Of a stretch of DNA of 64,000 nucleotides, positions 13,801-25,800 are shown in pieces. The stretch is from contig OU612066.1 of assembly GCA_914767715.1 (NCBI GenBank), positions 15,009,001-15,073,000 on the forward strand, written 5' to 3'. How positions within the stretch are numbered: the first letter of the stretch is position 1; every line of letters begins with the position of its first letter. The translations under genes and the position numbers were made by a program. A model generated the notes under the pieces. The model saw only the letters and a list, made by a program, of their open reading frames with translations, was not told the DNA's origin and did no database searches. The stretch is from Membranipora membranacea. Lineage: Eukaryota; Bryozoa; Gymnolaemata; Cheilostomatida; Membraniporidae.

Positions 13801-16800
13801 TATAAAACTATATGCTATAGCCTGAATTGGGAATCGTCAAATTGATTCATTGTTTTACTACCTGTGGTCTTTGGGTGCTAGAACCAATTGCCTCCTACGT
13901 ACTCCTAAGTTTTTCTTTGTATATATTTACATGCTTGCAAGTTCATATGATCAGTTATCAGAAGCTCTCAATGTTATATCTGCATTACCATGAAACTTTC
14001 TCATGAGCATCCTCAACAAATATTTTAAGATCATAATTATTTTTTTTAACAATAATTTGACAGCGAGGTGGCTTCACTCCGCTCAGTGTATCACAAGAGT
14101 AACATCGAGTTACCTGTAGAGTCTCGGTTCTCTCAACAACTCTTAACCAAGAGAGCCGGTCACGTCACTGTGAAACTACAAGTGTCAGCTATCAAGAAAA
14201 TCTCAGACTCCCGACTACAACAGATCCAAGACAACCTGCCACTCTCAGGCGACGCTCACATTCAGGTTGGTGTTTCAGAACTTCACATTGAGACAATTTT
14301 AAAAGCGAGAAATTACGGGTACAGATAACTACTAAGACATGGGATATTCAGACCCAAGTTCCACAGAAAGTATTTTTTGCATACACTTTTGTACGCAAAG
14401 ACGAAAGGTCATAAAAATCTGATGTGGTTATATTGCAAACAATATTTATTTCTGCAGGATATCTTGCAATCCATTGATGAATCAATCTGTATTGCATTTC
14501 AGGTGTTTGATTCATTGGTCTTGTCTGCTCCATCCAAATGTGCTGGCCAAGTGTTGATGACTCCCAATACTGAAGCTAAACTAAAAACTAATCGAGATGG
14601 GGCAGCTAGAATGACGTACTCAGTACAGAATAACAACGAGCTTCTTACCGTCAAGGAGAATGGTAAGTTAATGTCATAATAAGTAATAAGAGAGATTTGG
14701 TTCAAAACTTTCAGATTTTGCAAACAAAAAATAACATATTTCTTAATGACAATACAGGATTTAAACGCTTACCGGGAAATTTATAAACGTGCATTAATTT
14801 CTGACCGCCGCTCAGAAGTTACTAATGTGGGTAACATTCAGCGGTTCACAAATAAACCGGTTATTTATTTACATTATGTTATTCGGAGTGCTTCTATTTA
14901 CGTTTCTGCAGATAGTTTAGTCGTTGCAGACTACATCCTGGTTAATAAGTGTGTTATGTTTTCTGTACTTTTATAGGAGAGGTCATAAGTGGCAGTCAGA
15001 CTGGAGAAGTGTCAGTTTTAGTAACCGCAGAGGAGAACTTTGGTACAAATCAGACACTTGTCATACTTGTCAAGGTTAGTGGATAGACATTACCTATAAT
15101 ATACCATCAAATACTGCTATATGATAATAACATCTACCACATTTTTCATGGAAGATCTTAGAAATGGAGTTCTTTGATCTATGTTTGACCATTCCATTTA
15201 GATCGGTTAACTTCTTCTGTGGAGCTTGCAAAGTGCTCTCTGATATAATATATTACACTGTTTTCATTTTGAGACAGAACAGAACAACAACTCAGACCAA
15301 TAACTCAAAGTTTTAGATGACATCCTGCCCACACCATATCGATTGATTTACTTTTCTTATAGTGCTTTCATAATGCTCTCTGATAGGAATATTAATCAAT
15401 AATATGAGACAGCTACGATCATTATCTCTATTTGTGCTGACACTAAAACGCACAAGCATAAAATTGTAAGAATAGTGATTCAGCAAAAAAAAAAGTAGTG
15501 TAAATGTACCAAGCGAAGGCCGGCTAGCATAAGGTTACAAATACAAATATAACTGAATAATGATATCAGGTTATAGAATATGGCAATTTTAAAAATGGTT
15601 TAAAAGATTTTGGCATTGTACCCGATTTATAGCCTTGTAAAAACTTAGCAATAACATAACTGAGTGATGGAGAGTAACTCATCAATAAAACCTGTGTAAC
15701 ATTGATACATACATAATGCTGAAGATATTTATAATGGAAGATCACGCAGTCCATTAGATGATCCTGATATTAGAAGGTTATGACATTTCTGTAGATTGCA
15801 TTTGCATTGCCTGTTCTGTCAAACACATATTTAGCGATATTGAAAGATTTTCCGTGCCCATAAGAATCACTGTACACGTCTATCTCACCATTAGATGTCC
15901 TCCCTTGTCCTACAGTGGCCACGATTCCTGGAGCAGCGTGCTTGATTTTCCACAGCAAACGATCAGCAACGTTTTTCACAATCAACCAATGGCCAAAAGC
16001 AAAGGTGGTCCCAAACTGTACATGTATTCCTTGAAACTCTCCTCCAAGAGTGATCCCTGTTTGAGAATTGATATTTATTAGACGATGTGGTAGAGAAAAA
16101 TTAGTCAGGTTTTTTTTAATGAATTTTCAAGATTGTGACATGGAACTTTTCCTCACATGAACCGAACCATGCTATAGCATCCAAGGAATTATCGTGTAAA
16201 TAATTAAAATAGATAAGTGTTGCTGAAAATTGAAAAATTGTACAGACAAAAAATTGTTTCCTTGTTAAACTCGTACCTTGTGTGTCATTGACGACAATCA
16301 TCCATTGCCCGTCCTGTACGATGAACCCCTCGTCAGGTACGACCTCTCCGTCGAGCACATAGCATCTGGTTCCGGCGTCAGGGTTTGTGGACACAAGCTG
16401 TGTAATCAATTTAGAGTTTCTCTCAGGATTTGTCAGACCAAATTTCTCTTCAAAGTACTGCATCGCATCTAATTTGAATGCTGCTTGCTGCTGTGGTGTC
16501 CAATTGAGAGTCTAAAAATTTTATGATGTAATTAGGACTTTATTACAGTGTAAGCTGGTTAATTCAGACTTAACAATTCAGAACTCCTGTTATTTCAGAC
16601 AAGAATTGGTCCCTTCAGCCATATCTCAATGCATTCTGTATTCAGGCTCTGCTTAATTCGGACAATTTTTTTCGGATTGGGGTCAATTAAGTGAACTGCA
16701 CTGTAAATGGCAATGCAAGGGAATCAGTTATTCAAAAATTTAATGAGGGAATTTATTACAATGTCTGACAAGATATAAATGTCAATAACAAAATCGCAGA

Positions 16801-19800
16801 GAAAGGTAATATAAAACTCCAATTATCATTTTCACTCACCACTTGGTAAAAGTAATCACCGCTGACGGTAAAGTCCCTGGCACCCAGAGTAGCGTTAAAC
16901 ATGAACACAGCGACCTCCTGATTGTCCACCCATGGCATACCTGGTATATACCTGCTCAGTGTCGTTAGCAGATTGGTAAGCAGAAGCATTGCTCCGTAAA
17001 CGTCCATTGCTATTTTGACTGAATAAAAACGGACAAAGGTTTGAAGAATTGACATAATTTTGAACAAAGATATAATGTAACAATTTTCTATGCTTTGTCA
17101 AGCTGGTGATTTGCCATTGCAGTGGACAAGAAAGACTATAGATAATAATAATAAAATGATAATAATAAAAAATAATTAAAATAGTCATGAAATGGGCAGA
17201 CGAATCCTTCTAATTATACATAACTATGTATTGCTACCAAGGAGTAAAATCTTTAGTAAGTAAGTAAAAGTCTTTTACTCCTTGTTGTTACACTGCCTGG
17301 AGCCTGATTTAAATGCTCAAAGTTTGACTGTGTTGGTAGTAGCACTTTATTATGGAGGTGGTTGATCGAAAGAAAATGAAATTGGAATAGCTGTAGTAAA
17401 ATATTGCTTACTTGATTAGGAAATTGGTGAAGGCTTACTTGCAGTCTGGTACTGAGATGGTGTATGAATCTTAAGGGATGCCTCCCTTCCTTTTATAGCA
17501 AATTCTTGCCGTGTTTTCTGGTTTTCAACAGTACAAAGATAGTAACATGATCGTCTAAATTAAGCATTATTAGGGTTATTTTAGTAACCCGGAGCCAAAA
17601 ATTAAAAGGAAAATCTTTTATCTTGGAATTAGGCAATAATTGCTGTCAAACTATCATACAGGTCAGGGCAGCTGTACTCATAGTGATCCCATTCAATCAG
17701 CACGTATCCAACAAAGAGTTCACTCGCACTTACAATTCCTAGCTCAGGCAATGTTAAATTGAAATTTATTCAATTAAAATTTAAAATTCAATAAATACCA
17801 GTTTTTTTGCATTGCTTCTAGCTTTATTTGTTGAAATGGGCATAATATGAAATGGCTAATGAGTAGGTGTAGAAAATATAATTTAGCTGTAGAAAAAGTA
17901 GATTATGGAATGTTCTGAAAAAACACAATGTCAAAATATCTTTATAACACGACAATTTTAAAAGTGGCAATAGAATATAAGGATGAATATTCATGATATA
18001 AAAGTGAAGCAAATACGATTCATACTGTCATGGGGGTCCACTTCTAGTCAGCTAGAAGGAGATAACATTCCTAAGGATAGCATCAGCGTTACCTGAGCCA
18101 TCGAAGGAGTACTTGGCAACATTAAAAGCCTTCCCCTCACCCCATCTTGGGGACATTACATCAAATTCTCCTGAGGTAGTTCTAGCTTGACCAATCAGGG
18201 CAATGTTTCCTGGGCGAGCGCTTCGTACTCTCCAAATGTACCCATCAGATGGCACGCCATTGCACCAGCGCTTCACAATGTACCAATGTCCAACAGTGAA
18301 GGTTGAGCCAGCTGGTGCAACTGTTCCTGCAAAGTCTCCTCCTAATTGGTATCCTAAGAAGAAAATAGGAAAAATTGATACGCCATCGGTCGATTCAAAA
18401 TTATTTTTGGCTTGCACTATTGAATGTTTGGTGATGGTTGCCATACATCTGCAACCTTATCATGTTTACGAAGGAATTCATTCTTTCAAAAAGCATAAAC
18501 GTCAGGTGACTCAATTAAAACTATCATGTAATCGAAAAATAATTAGAAAAATATGGAAAGATTCCAAAGCTCATCAGAACAAGCATCATTGATGGTGTTA
18601 AGAGTTGTCACCACCAGGGAAGGTAATTCCCAAACCATGAAAGTGATGTCACTTAGCAATGTTTGTGATTGGCTGAGGCTACTAACAATTGGTAATTGAG
18701 CGTAATGCTCAGTTTCATGATATTGGCAATTTGCATTGGCAGCGCAGTCAGTAGAGTAGAGCTAATACTTTTGAGATTTCTTTGGTCATGTTGTTTGCGG
18801 AACACAAAAAAAATTGTTTGAGGAAGCATGACCTTAACTTATGACATGTTATCATATATGTTTATTGGGAAAAGTCGCATGTGATCTTACAAACCTTTAG
18901 GGTCGATCACTGTGATCATCCATCCTCCGTCAAGAACTCTAAATCCACCTGCAGGAATGTAACTCTCTCCTGTCAGAACCACAGCTCTCTGATCCGCTCC
19001 TTCATTCACCTGGAATAGCTGCAGTTGTAGTCTGGTTGGCTCAGACCCTGGGTTGGTAAGGCCAAACCTAGTCTTGAATAGATCCAACGCCTCCTGCTTG
19101 AACGCATCTTTCATAGATTTTGTAAAATTTAGAACCTGCAAAATATGTATGTGAATTAAATAATAAATATATGACAAAGTGAAAACAAAATAACTTGCAG
19201 AGAAGTCATCAAAATCTAAAGAAAAATAATTGAATAATAAAAAAACAATATAATATACTAACACATCTGGAAAATTATTTTATACTTACATTATCATAAA
19301 AATCATTGCCATCCACTGTGAAAGCGGTGGCAGGCAGAGTGGTGTTGAACACAAAAACAGCGAGTCCCCTGTATGGTGCTGGGGCTGAAGGGCTGCACCT
19401 CCAAGCTACTGTACATCCTACCATTCCAAGCACCAACAGTGGTAGTTTCATCAGAGCCATAATCCTTTCCAAAAAAAAAAAATGATCAAACAATAAAATT
19501 GAAACAGACAAATTTATAACAAACCAATCACCATATATCACAAGGGAATAGATTAGCTCAGTTCTTTAATTTGAAGGGCTCAAATTAAGATGTTTTATTC
19601 TCAACTGAATGAAAACTGAAGGGACAAATAGTTTAATATTAAAATAAAAATTATAAATTGTTTTTAGATTCATAGATAAATTAGAGGAATAGAAAAATAG
19701 CATATAGAGCGCTCAACTTAAGGTTGAAAAACTGATTTAACTTACAGCTTTTTCTGTCAAATATATCCTGTTGCGTCGATCACTGTCAGGTGGAAAGCAA

Positions 19801-22800
19801 GGTAGTAGAAGAACTGTGACTGTTTAGCCCTCCCACTCTGCTTATATACGGAGTATGAAGTCCTGTTTGTTTTGTAATCCTCTTCTGTCAAGCGTCACCA
19901 TTGATTAATGGTCTGATAGTAAAACTCGATGGAGATGACATGGTAAATGTACTTTTTCCACTTTTTCCACTAGTGTTATCTCATGTGTATCATGGGAGGT
20001 TTACTCTCCTGAATAGGGGATTATGACCTGGTAGTGAGACGACTCGTGGAAACGATAACAGACATAAATTAGGACACACAACAAAGGGCAAACATAAATT
20101 ACAGTTCTTATCAGAGTGTTTTATCATTCATTCTCAATCTTCAGATCTTTGTAATGGGTAAATTTTGGGAGATGTAAGTCTTCCCTTAGTCATTTGTTTA
20201 CTGATTTCTAAATTACTACAGAACTTTTAAGGTGATTTAAACTATATTAACTCTTTTCAAATACATGGCAGTGTTTAATGTCTTACTCATAGACACTATT
20301 TATGCTATTACTCATACCATTATGGAGTCATGGCTCTCATAAGACTAATAATTAATTTTGAGTACTAACAAAAAACTACTATTAATTTGATTTAATCTAC
20401 ATGATAGTGTTTTTTGTCCACATTTCAGATTAAGCCAGTCAAGTATGTGATGTTGAATTGTGAGACTGAGTTTAAGACATCCAAACCTCTGCACTATGTA
20501 CCTGTTGGCGCTGCTTTGAAATATCGTGTCAGTAGCCATGATGAGATAGGTCAACAGTTTGACTTCACCAACACGCAGCTGCAGTTTAGGTCAAACAGGC
20601 AAGTGAATGAGTTTCTTTATTATATCATCAGTTGTACATTTTGGGATTTATGCATGGCAATGCTTTTGAAAATTGATCTCAAGGCTTTATCAATAAAATC
20701 AAACCCATCAAAATACTAAAAATATAGTAATGGTCATTTGTTGTGGTGTATAGCTCTATAATTTTGAGCTAAAGTTTTCATTATTGACTTTGTGTAAGAA
20801 TGTCTGGAGGGATGATGGAAATGGTTTAGATTAATTATTGCAACTATGTCAACATCAAGTTGAGTATTATCCACCTATGAAATAAGGAAAAATCATCCTG
20901 TCTTTTTCATATTTGCGAGTTTTTGCAAATTCTTACGGTCACCAAATCCCGTCTATTGGTGCGCTGCAATATGTAAAAAATTTTAATTTTGACTCTCTGG
21001 ACTGTCTCTCCAGGGCATTTAATCATTTTAGTGCGGTCACATTATTTGAGATTTTACATATTTTCTTTGACAGATTCGACCTGTTGCAAGTAGCACCGGG
21101 AGATGAGAATGGAACTGTTATAGTGCGAGCTCCCAGAGTCTCACCACAACCATACGGGGGCACGGCCCTCAAAGTAAGTTCTCATGTTATGATGTCAATA
21201 CCTTTTTCCTGTAGTGTTTTGGCTATTTGTATTATAAATATTATTATCCATCCTTAATGTTTGCAGACAATATCTTAATTACCATTCTAGCCTTGTTTTT
21301 TAATTATAAAATAGAAGCCCCAACCATTTCATCTTCTCTGTAGGTTTTAACATAAAATTACAACAATCTATCTTTGACGATGAGTCTCATTATTTTTCAG
21401 GTATGGGATGTGAAACAGCCAAGGATTGCAGACTATATTAATATCAATGTTCAGCGAGCGATCGTCACATCACCTTACTATGTCACTGGGGATGTGATTT
21501 GCCTGACAAGCTCTCTGTTGTTGAATCCTACAGGTATGTGTTTCTTTGCAATAAGAAGTCAAGTTCGGTTGGGAGATCTTCAATTTTTGCCCAAAGGTTT
21601 CTTGAACAAGTTTGTATTTTGTTGCTACTCGTGTTTACGATTTTCACATCCCTAAATTTAGATGGCAGACAGTTGTTCCCCAAATATAGCGCTGCCGAAA
21701 TATTTACGGCTCATCTTGCACTATATTTGGGTTAAACAGGATATTATTTGACACGGATATGGAATGTTGTGATCGATTACACGCCTAGGTTGTCAAACAA
21801 AGCCAAACAATGTGTGTTTAGGAACAGGTTGTTCCGAGATATCTCAGATATTTATGACGTATGCGTTGTTTTTTATAGCGGTTATGTGACAGTTGTGTCA
21901 GCCCTTTGCCAAAAGCCCATTAAATAGTGAAAGCTTTTCTCATTTGATGAGGATAACACAAGGTTGTTATTGGATATTTTTATTGCTCTCAATTTCAATT
22001 AGCCTGGGTATGTTGTCATACAAAGTCATGACGACGACGAACCTTGGCCACAACCAAAATTAAGAGTAATAAAAATTACGATGAAAAGTCTTAAAACAGC
22101 CGAAAGACCAAAGCAATATATATAGTCTGGTAGCGCGTTTTGTGATAGTTCAACAATATTGTTACACCGGTAGAAATTCAAAGCACTTATGGGTAAAAAT
22201 TATTAATCAGATTGGAATTTGTCCCTCCTGCTCATCTATGAGGTATGTATGGGTATGTACTGTAAGCTACCACTTCTCCCTACTAAAGATAACTGTAAAG
22301 GCTGAATTTCTCAACCAAGGTTAATGAATGAAGCTATCTACTATTGTAAAATATCTACTATTGTAAAATGTCTCCTGGCAATGAAAATTTCAAAAAGAAT
22401 TTTATTTGGAAAAAATCGGTAATAAGAAATATATGGAAGTGGTAGCGTATTGGGTTTGTACAGTACAAACTACATACCCTTACATACCTCACAGATGGAA
22501 CAGGGGGGACAATTTCTAACACTGTAAATAATCTTTGCCAAAAAGTGCAATGAATTTTCTCAATGTAAAAGTTTGTATAAATAAAAAATGCAGATCTAGC
22601 TGCCTGACTATATATTATAGTTCTTTAGTCTTTTGGTAGTGGTTAAGCCGATCTAATCACTAATTTTCTAAATATTCTGAATTTAATAGGCAAACCAGGA
22701 GTATGGAATAGTGACGCTCCTTCCCGTCTTCATGTCGAGGCGGGCAGTGGATGCTCTCAGGCTATGAGTGCAGGCACAGTGACCTTGTCCTATAACATCT

Positions 22801-25800
22801 CATCACAAGCGACCACATCACAGGTAGAATATATGTTCACAGAAATACTTTCACAAATTGATAACCAAGAAAAACTGCAAACCCATAATACTCCAGTTGG
22901 ACTCTATTTGATAACATGTTGACCTTTTGGTGACCTCAGATCTGGTTTTAATCACATTGAAAACTGGAGACCAACTGTCACATTGGAATGCCTGGAATTA
23001 CTAGAAATGGCAAAATGATAGAATTTGTTTGGCTATACGGTTTTTATATTGCGCTGTTTTAGGTGGAGATATTGGCGATTGAAGAATTGGAGCTTGATCT
23101 GGGATCCTCCCTAAAATCCATAACTCTAGATGACGTCAAGCACACTGTCACAGTGAAAATAAACCATATGGCCACAAGTATGGAACTTAAACTCTACTCA
23201 ATTCTAATTAAATAGTACAATCCAAAGTTCCATCACTGTGAACAACGTTTACGAGATATTTTCAAATGAACTTTTGACCTGGAATATTCCGGTCTGTCCT
23301 TGAAGTGATGGATTAGATGGTACTAACTAGGTTAATAATTATTGTGTGTGTAGATTCTTTTCTGAAATTGGTAGCATAAGAGACTACCATTGTCATACAC
23401 ATAAGGAATCTGGTTTAGAGTCATATATAGCTGCAGATGCATAGTCTTGTAAGCGATGTGTTCACTGATTTACAGTTTCTTTAGGTGGTTACATCGTATA
23501 CTTCTCATTATAGCTTCTTGTTCCGGAGTTCCTCATCCAACAGGCACATATCCCTATATATGTGAGGTATCTCTGGAGTACATCGGAGCTAAGTCTGATA
23601 CACTTCCCTCAGCACAGCAGGTCATCTCTGCAGAACCAGCGTGGGACCAAGATAGTGGTATGTTTAAATATTGATAGCTCATTTTGGGTGACCTGAGGTC
23701 GTGGTGCAAGGTTTTCAAGGCAGTCCCGGTTCTAATCAACACCTAATTCTGTGTAATAAATGATACGATATGATATGAATGTTTGAATTTCTGGTGATGG
23801 TAAAATATCACTATTCAAGCGCCCAAGTCAGTTTTAGAGAGGATTATCTTGGTACTATGAAAACACGTATGTCCGTTTCGTTCCTGCTCAGTTGTAAAGT
23901 TAAAAAGTACAACTGTATTCTTAAAGTACGCGGATCCATTTATCAAATTAATGAGGGGTACAATTTGCAAAATGTTAGTTTTGCAATATCATTTGCGTCA
24001 TCTCATGGTCATAGTGGTAATTTTACGCGAGCAAAATAGCACTGCTAATAGTATGTGTGACTTTTACTAACTTACATCCTTAAAACTTACAATATTTTTA
24101 TCGATAGTACCACTGAACACTGATTTTCTGCCCGTCATCAGATTACCTTATATGGTGTCGAGCCTTAAATGACGAACGATTTCCTCGTACGATGTTTATG
24201 ACCATCTTGTGATAAAGATGGGTATGATACAAAGTTTAGGTGAAAGTCAGGCGTACTCTTTCAGTTGAGAACCTAAACTCTTATTTTGATTGCATGGCAA
24301 TTGAATACTCTCACCTGTGAAAGTATGAAAATTTAGGATCCTAGAGCTATGTTAGGTGTCGTTAACTTCTTGGGTGGGCTTTCTTCAACAAATATTGCAA
24401 TAAAAATTTTAAATAACAGATAAATGTTGAGCTGATTTTGAGACAGGCATTGTGATCTTGGCGTGAAAAAAATTGTCCACAGACTAAATAAATTTGTATG
24501 GATGCAGTTATTTCGTTTATAGCTATGCAAGATCGAGGCTCCCAGCTCATGAAACAATAGTATAAAAACTTCAACTTAATAGTTTCATCTTCAGATATTT
24601 AGTCTTTAATCACCAGTAGAATAGTCTGGTGCCCAATGATTTGTACAGAAAGAAAGTTCTACTGCGTAAATTTTCACTAGCCCTCACAGGCTTCCTATGA
24701 CGTCAGTATGACAAAGTGCGGATGGCAGTGACCGTGTGCCGTTGACCTTTACTTTGTGCTTATAAAATATTTCCTTGTGCCAAGTAGAGATAACAGGACT
24801 CGTCTTAGCTCTTACTTGACATAATTTTGGCATATAAAAGATAAAAATAAAGATTTTTTTCATAATAAAGTCACGCGTACTTCTCTGCGCACAATACACT
24901 GTGCTCCAATATAGTAATGAAAATTGTTCGCCCACGCCATTACTACAGTATAACTGTGATGTTAATTATATCAGAGCTGAGGCTAAACTAATGCTTATTA
25001 CTCAATCTGGTCAGGTCTCGTGGACTTCTGGGTGGTCTTTTAAAAACAAGTGTGGCAACAGGGTTATTGAATTAAAGCTGGTGGATTACTGAACTTAATT
25101 GATTTAGATGAGCTAGTTTAGTTTAGGTATGATAAAAAAGCTCATCAGCAAGAGATAAAAAATTAAATCCTGCATTTAAATCTGATTGCGGCTCTTAGTT
25201 TAGCAATCTAGACTTTTTTTTGCAAAAGTTGGTCACTGAGCTAAATAACGGCCACCTTGCTCAGCACATATCTATGTTTGGACACAAGAGTTCGTAAGTC
25301 TGTCTTCGGGATTAAACAAGAAGCATCAGCATGTAACTGTACTGTGAATATTCAAACCTTTACATGGTCTACAAAGCTCTTTTGAAGAAGATCTTTGCAT
25401 CTTCTGACCTAAATCATATTTTCAATTTTTCCATCTGCCATTTACAGGGGCATACTCGTGTTCACTTTCCACCCTGAGTATACCGTCTCATATACAGTCA
25501 CTACTCAGCTCATTCGATGGTACAATTAATCTATCAGCTGTAAGTCAGGATGGGCGTGTCCAGTCTGAGCCCGCCACCATACCCTTCATTCCTCCAGCTT
25601 ATCTACACACCAGAGAGCTTTACCTGAGTACAGGTGACCCGGCAGCAAACATAGAGCTGTCGGCTACTCCATCCTCTATATCATATGTGATGGTCAAGGT
25701 ATGTTTGCGATACTGTCTTGAGCTAAGAACTGTAAAATGACAATATTTAAAAAAAAATCAGACTTTTGGTGTCAAAGAGGGGTTGAACGGGATCGGCGAT

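Larger units (their letters stand above)
15075..20428 (+). other. NUP210: NUP210 intron 25, host of two nested antisense genes
   Basis: At about 5.35 kb this is by far the longest intron of the gene; most others are 0.2-1.2 kb, with intron 31 at about 1.8 kb. It begins after exon 25 (donor GTTAGT) and ends before exon 26 (CATTTCAG). Between about 15.77 and 19.85 kb it carries two complete genes on the minus strand for paralogous secreted proteins. Each has a TATA-type promoter and an untranslated first exon. Confidence 0.85.
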
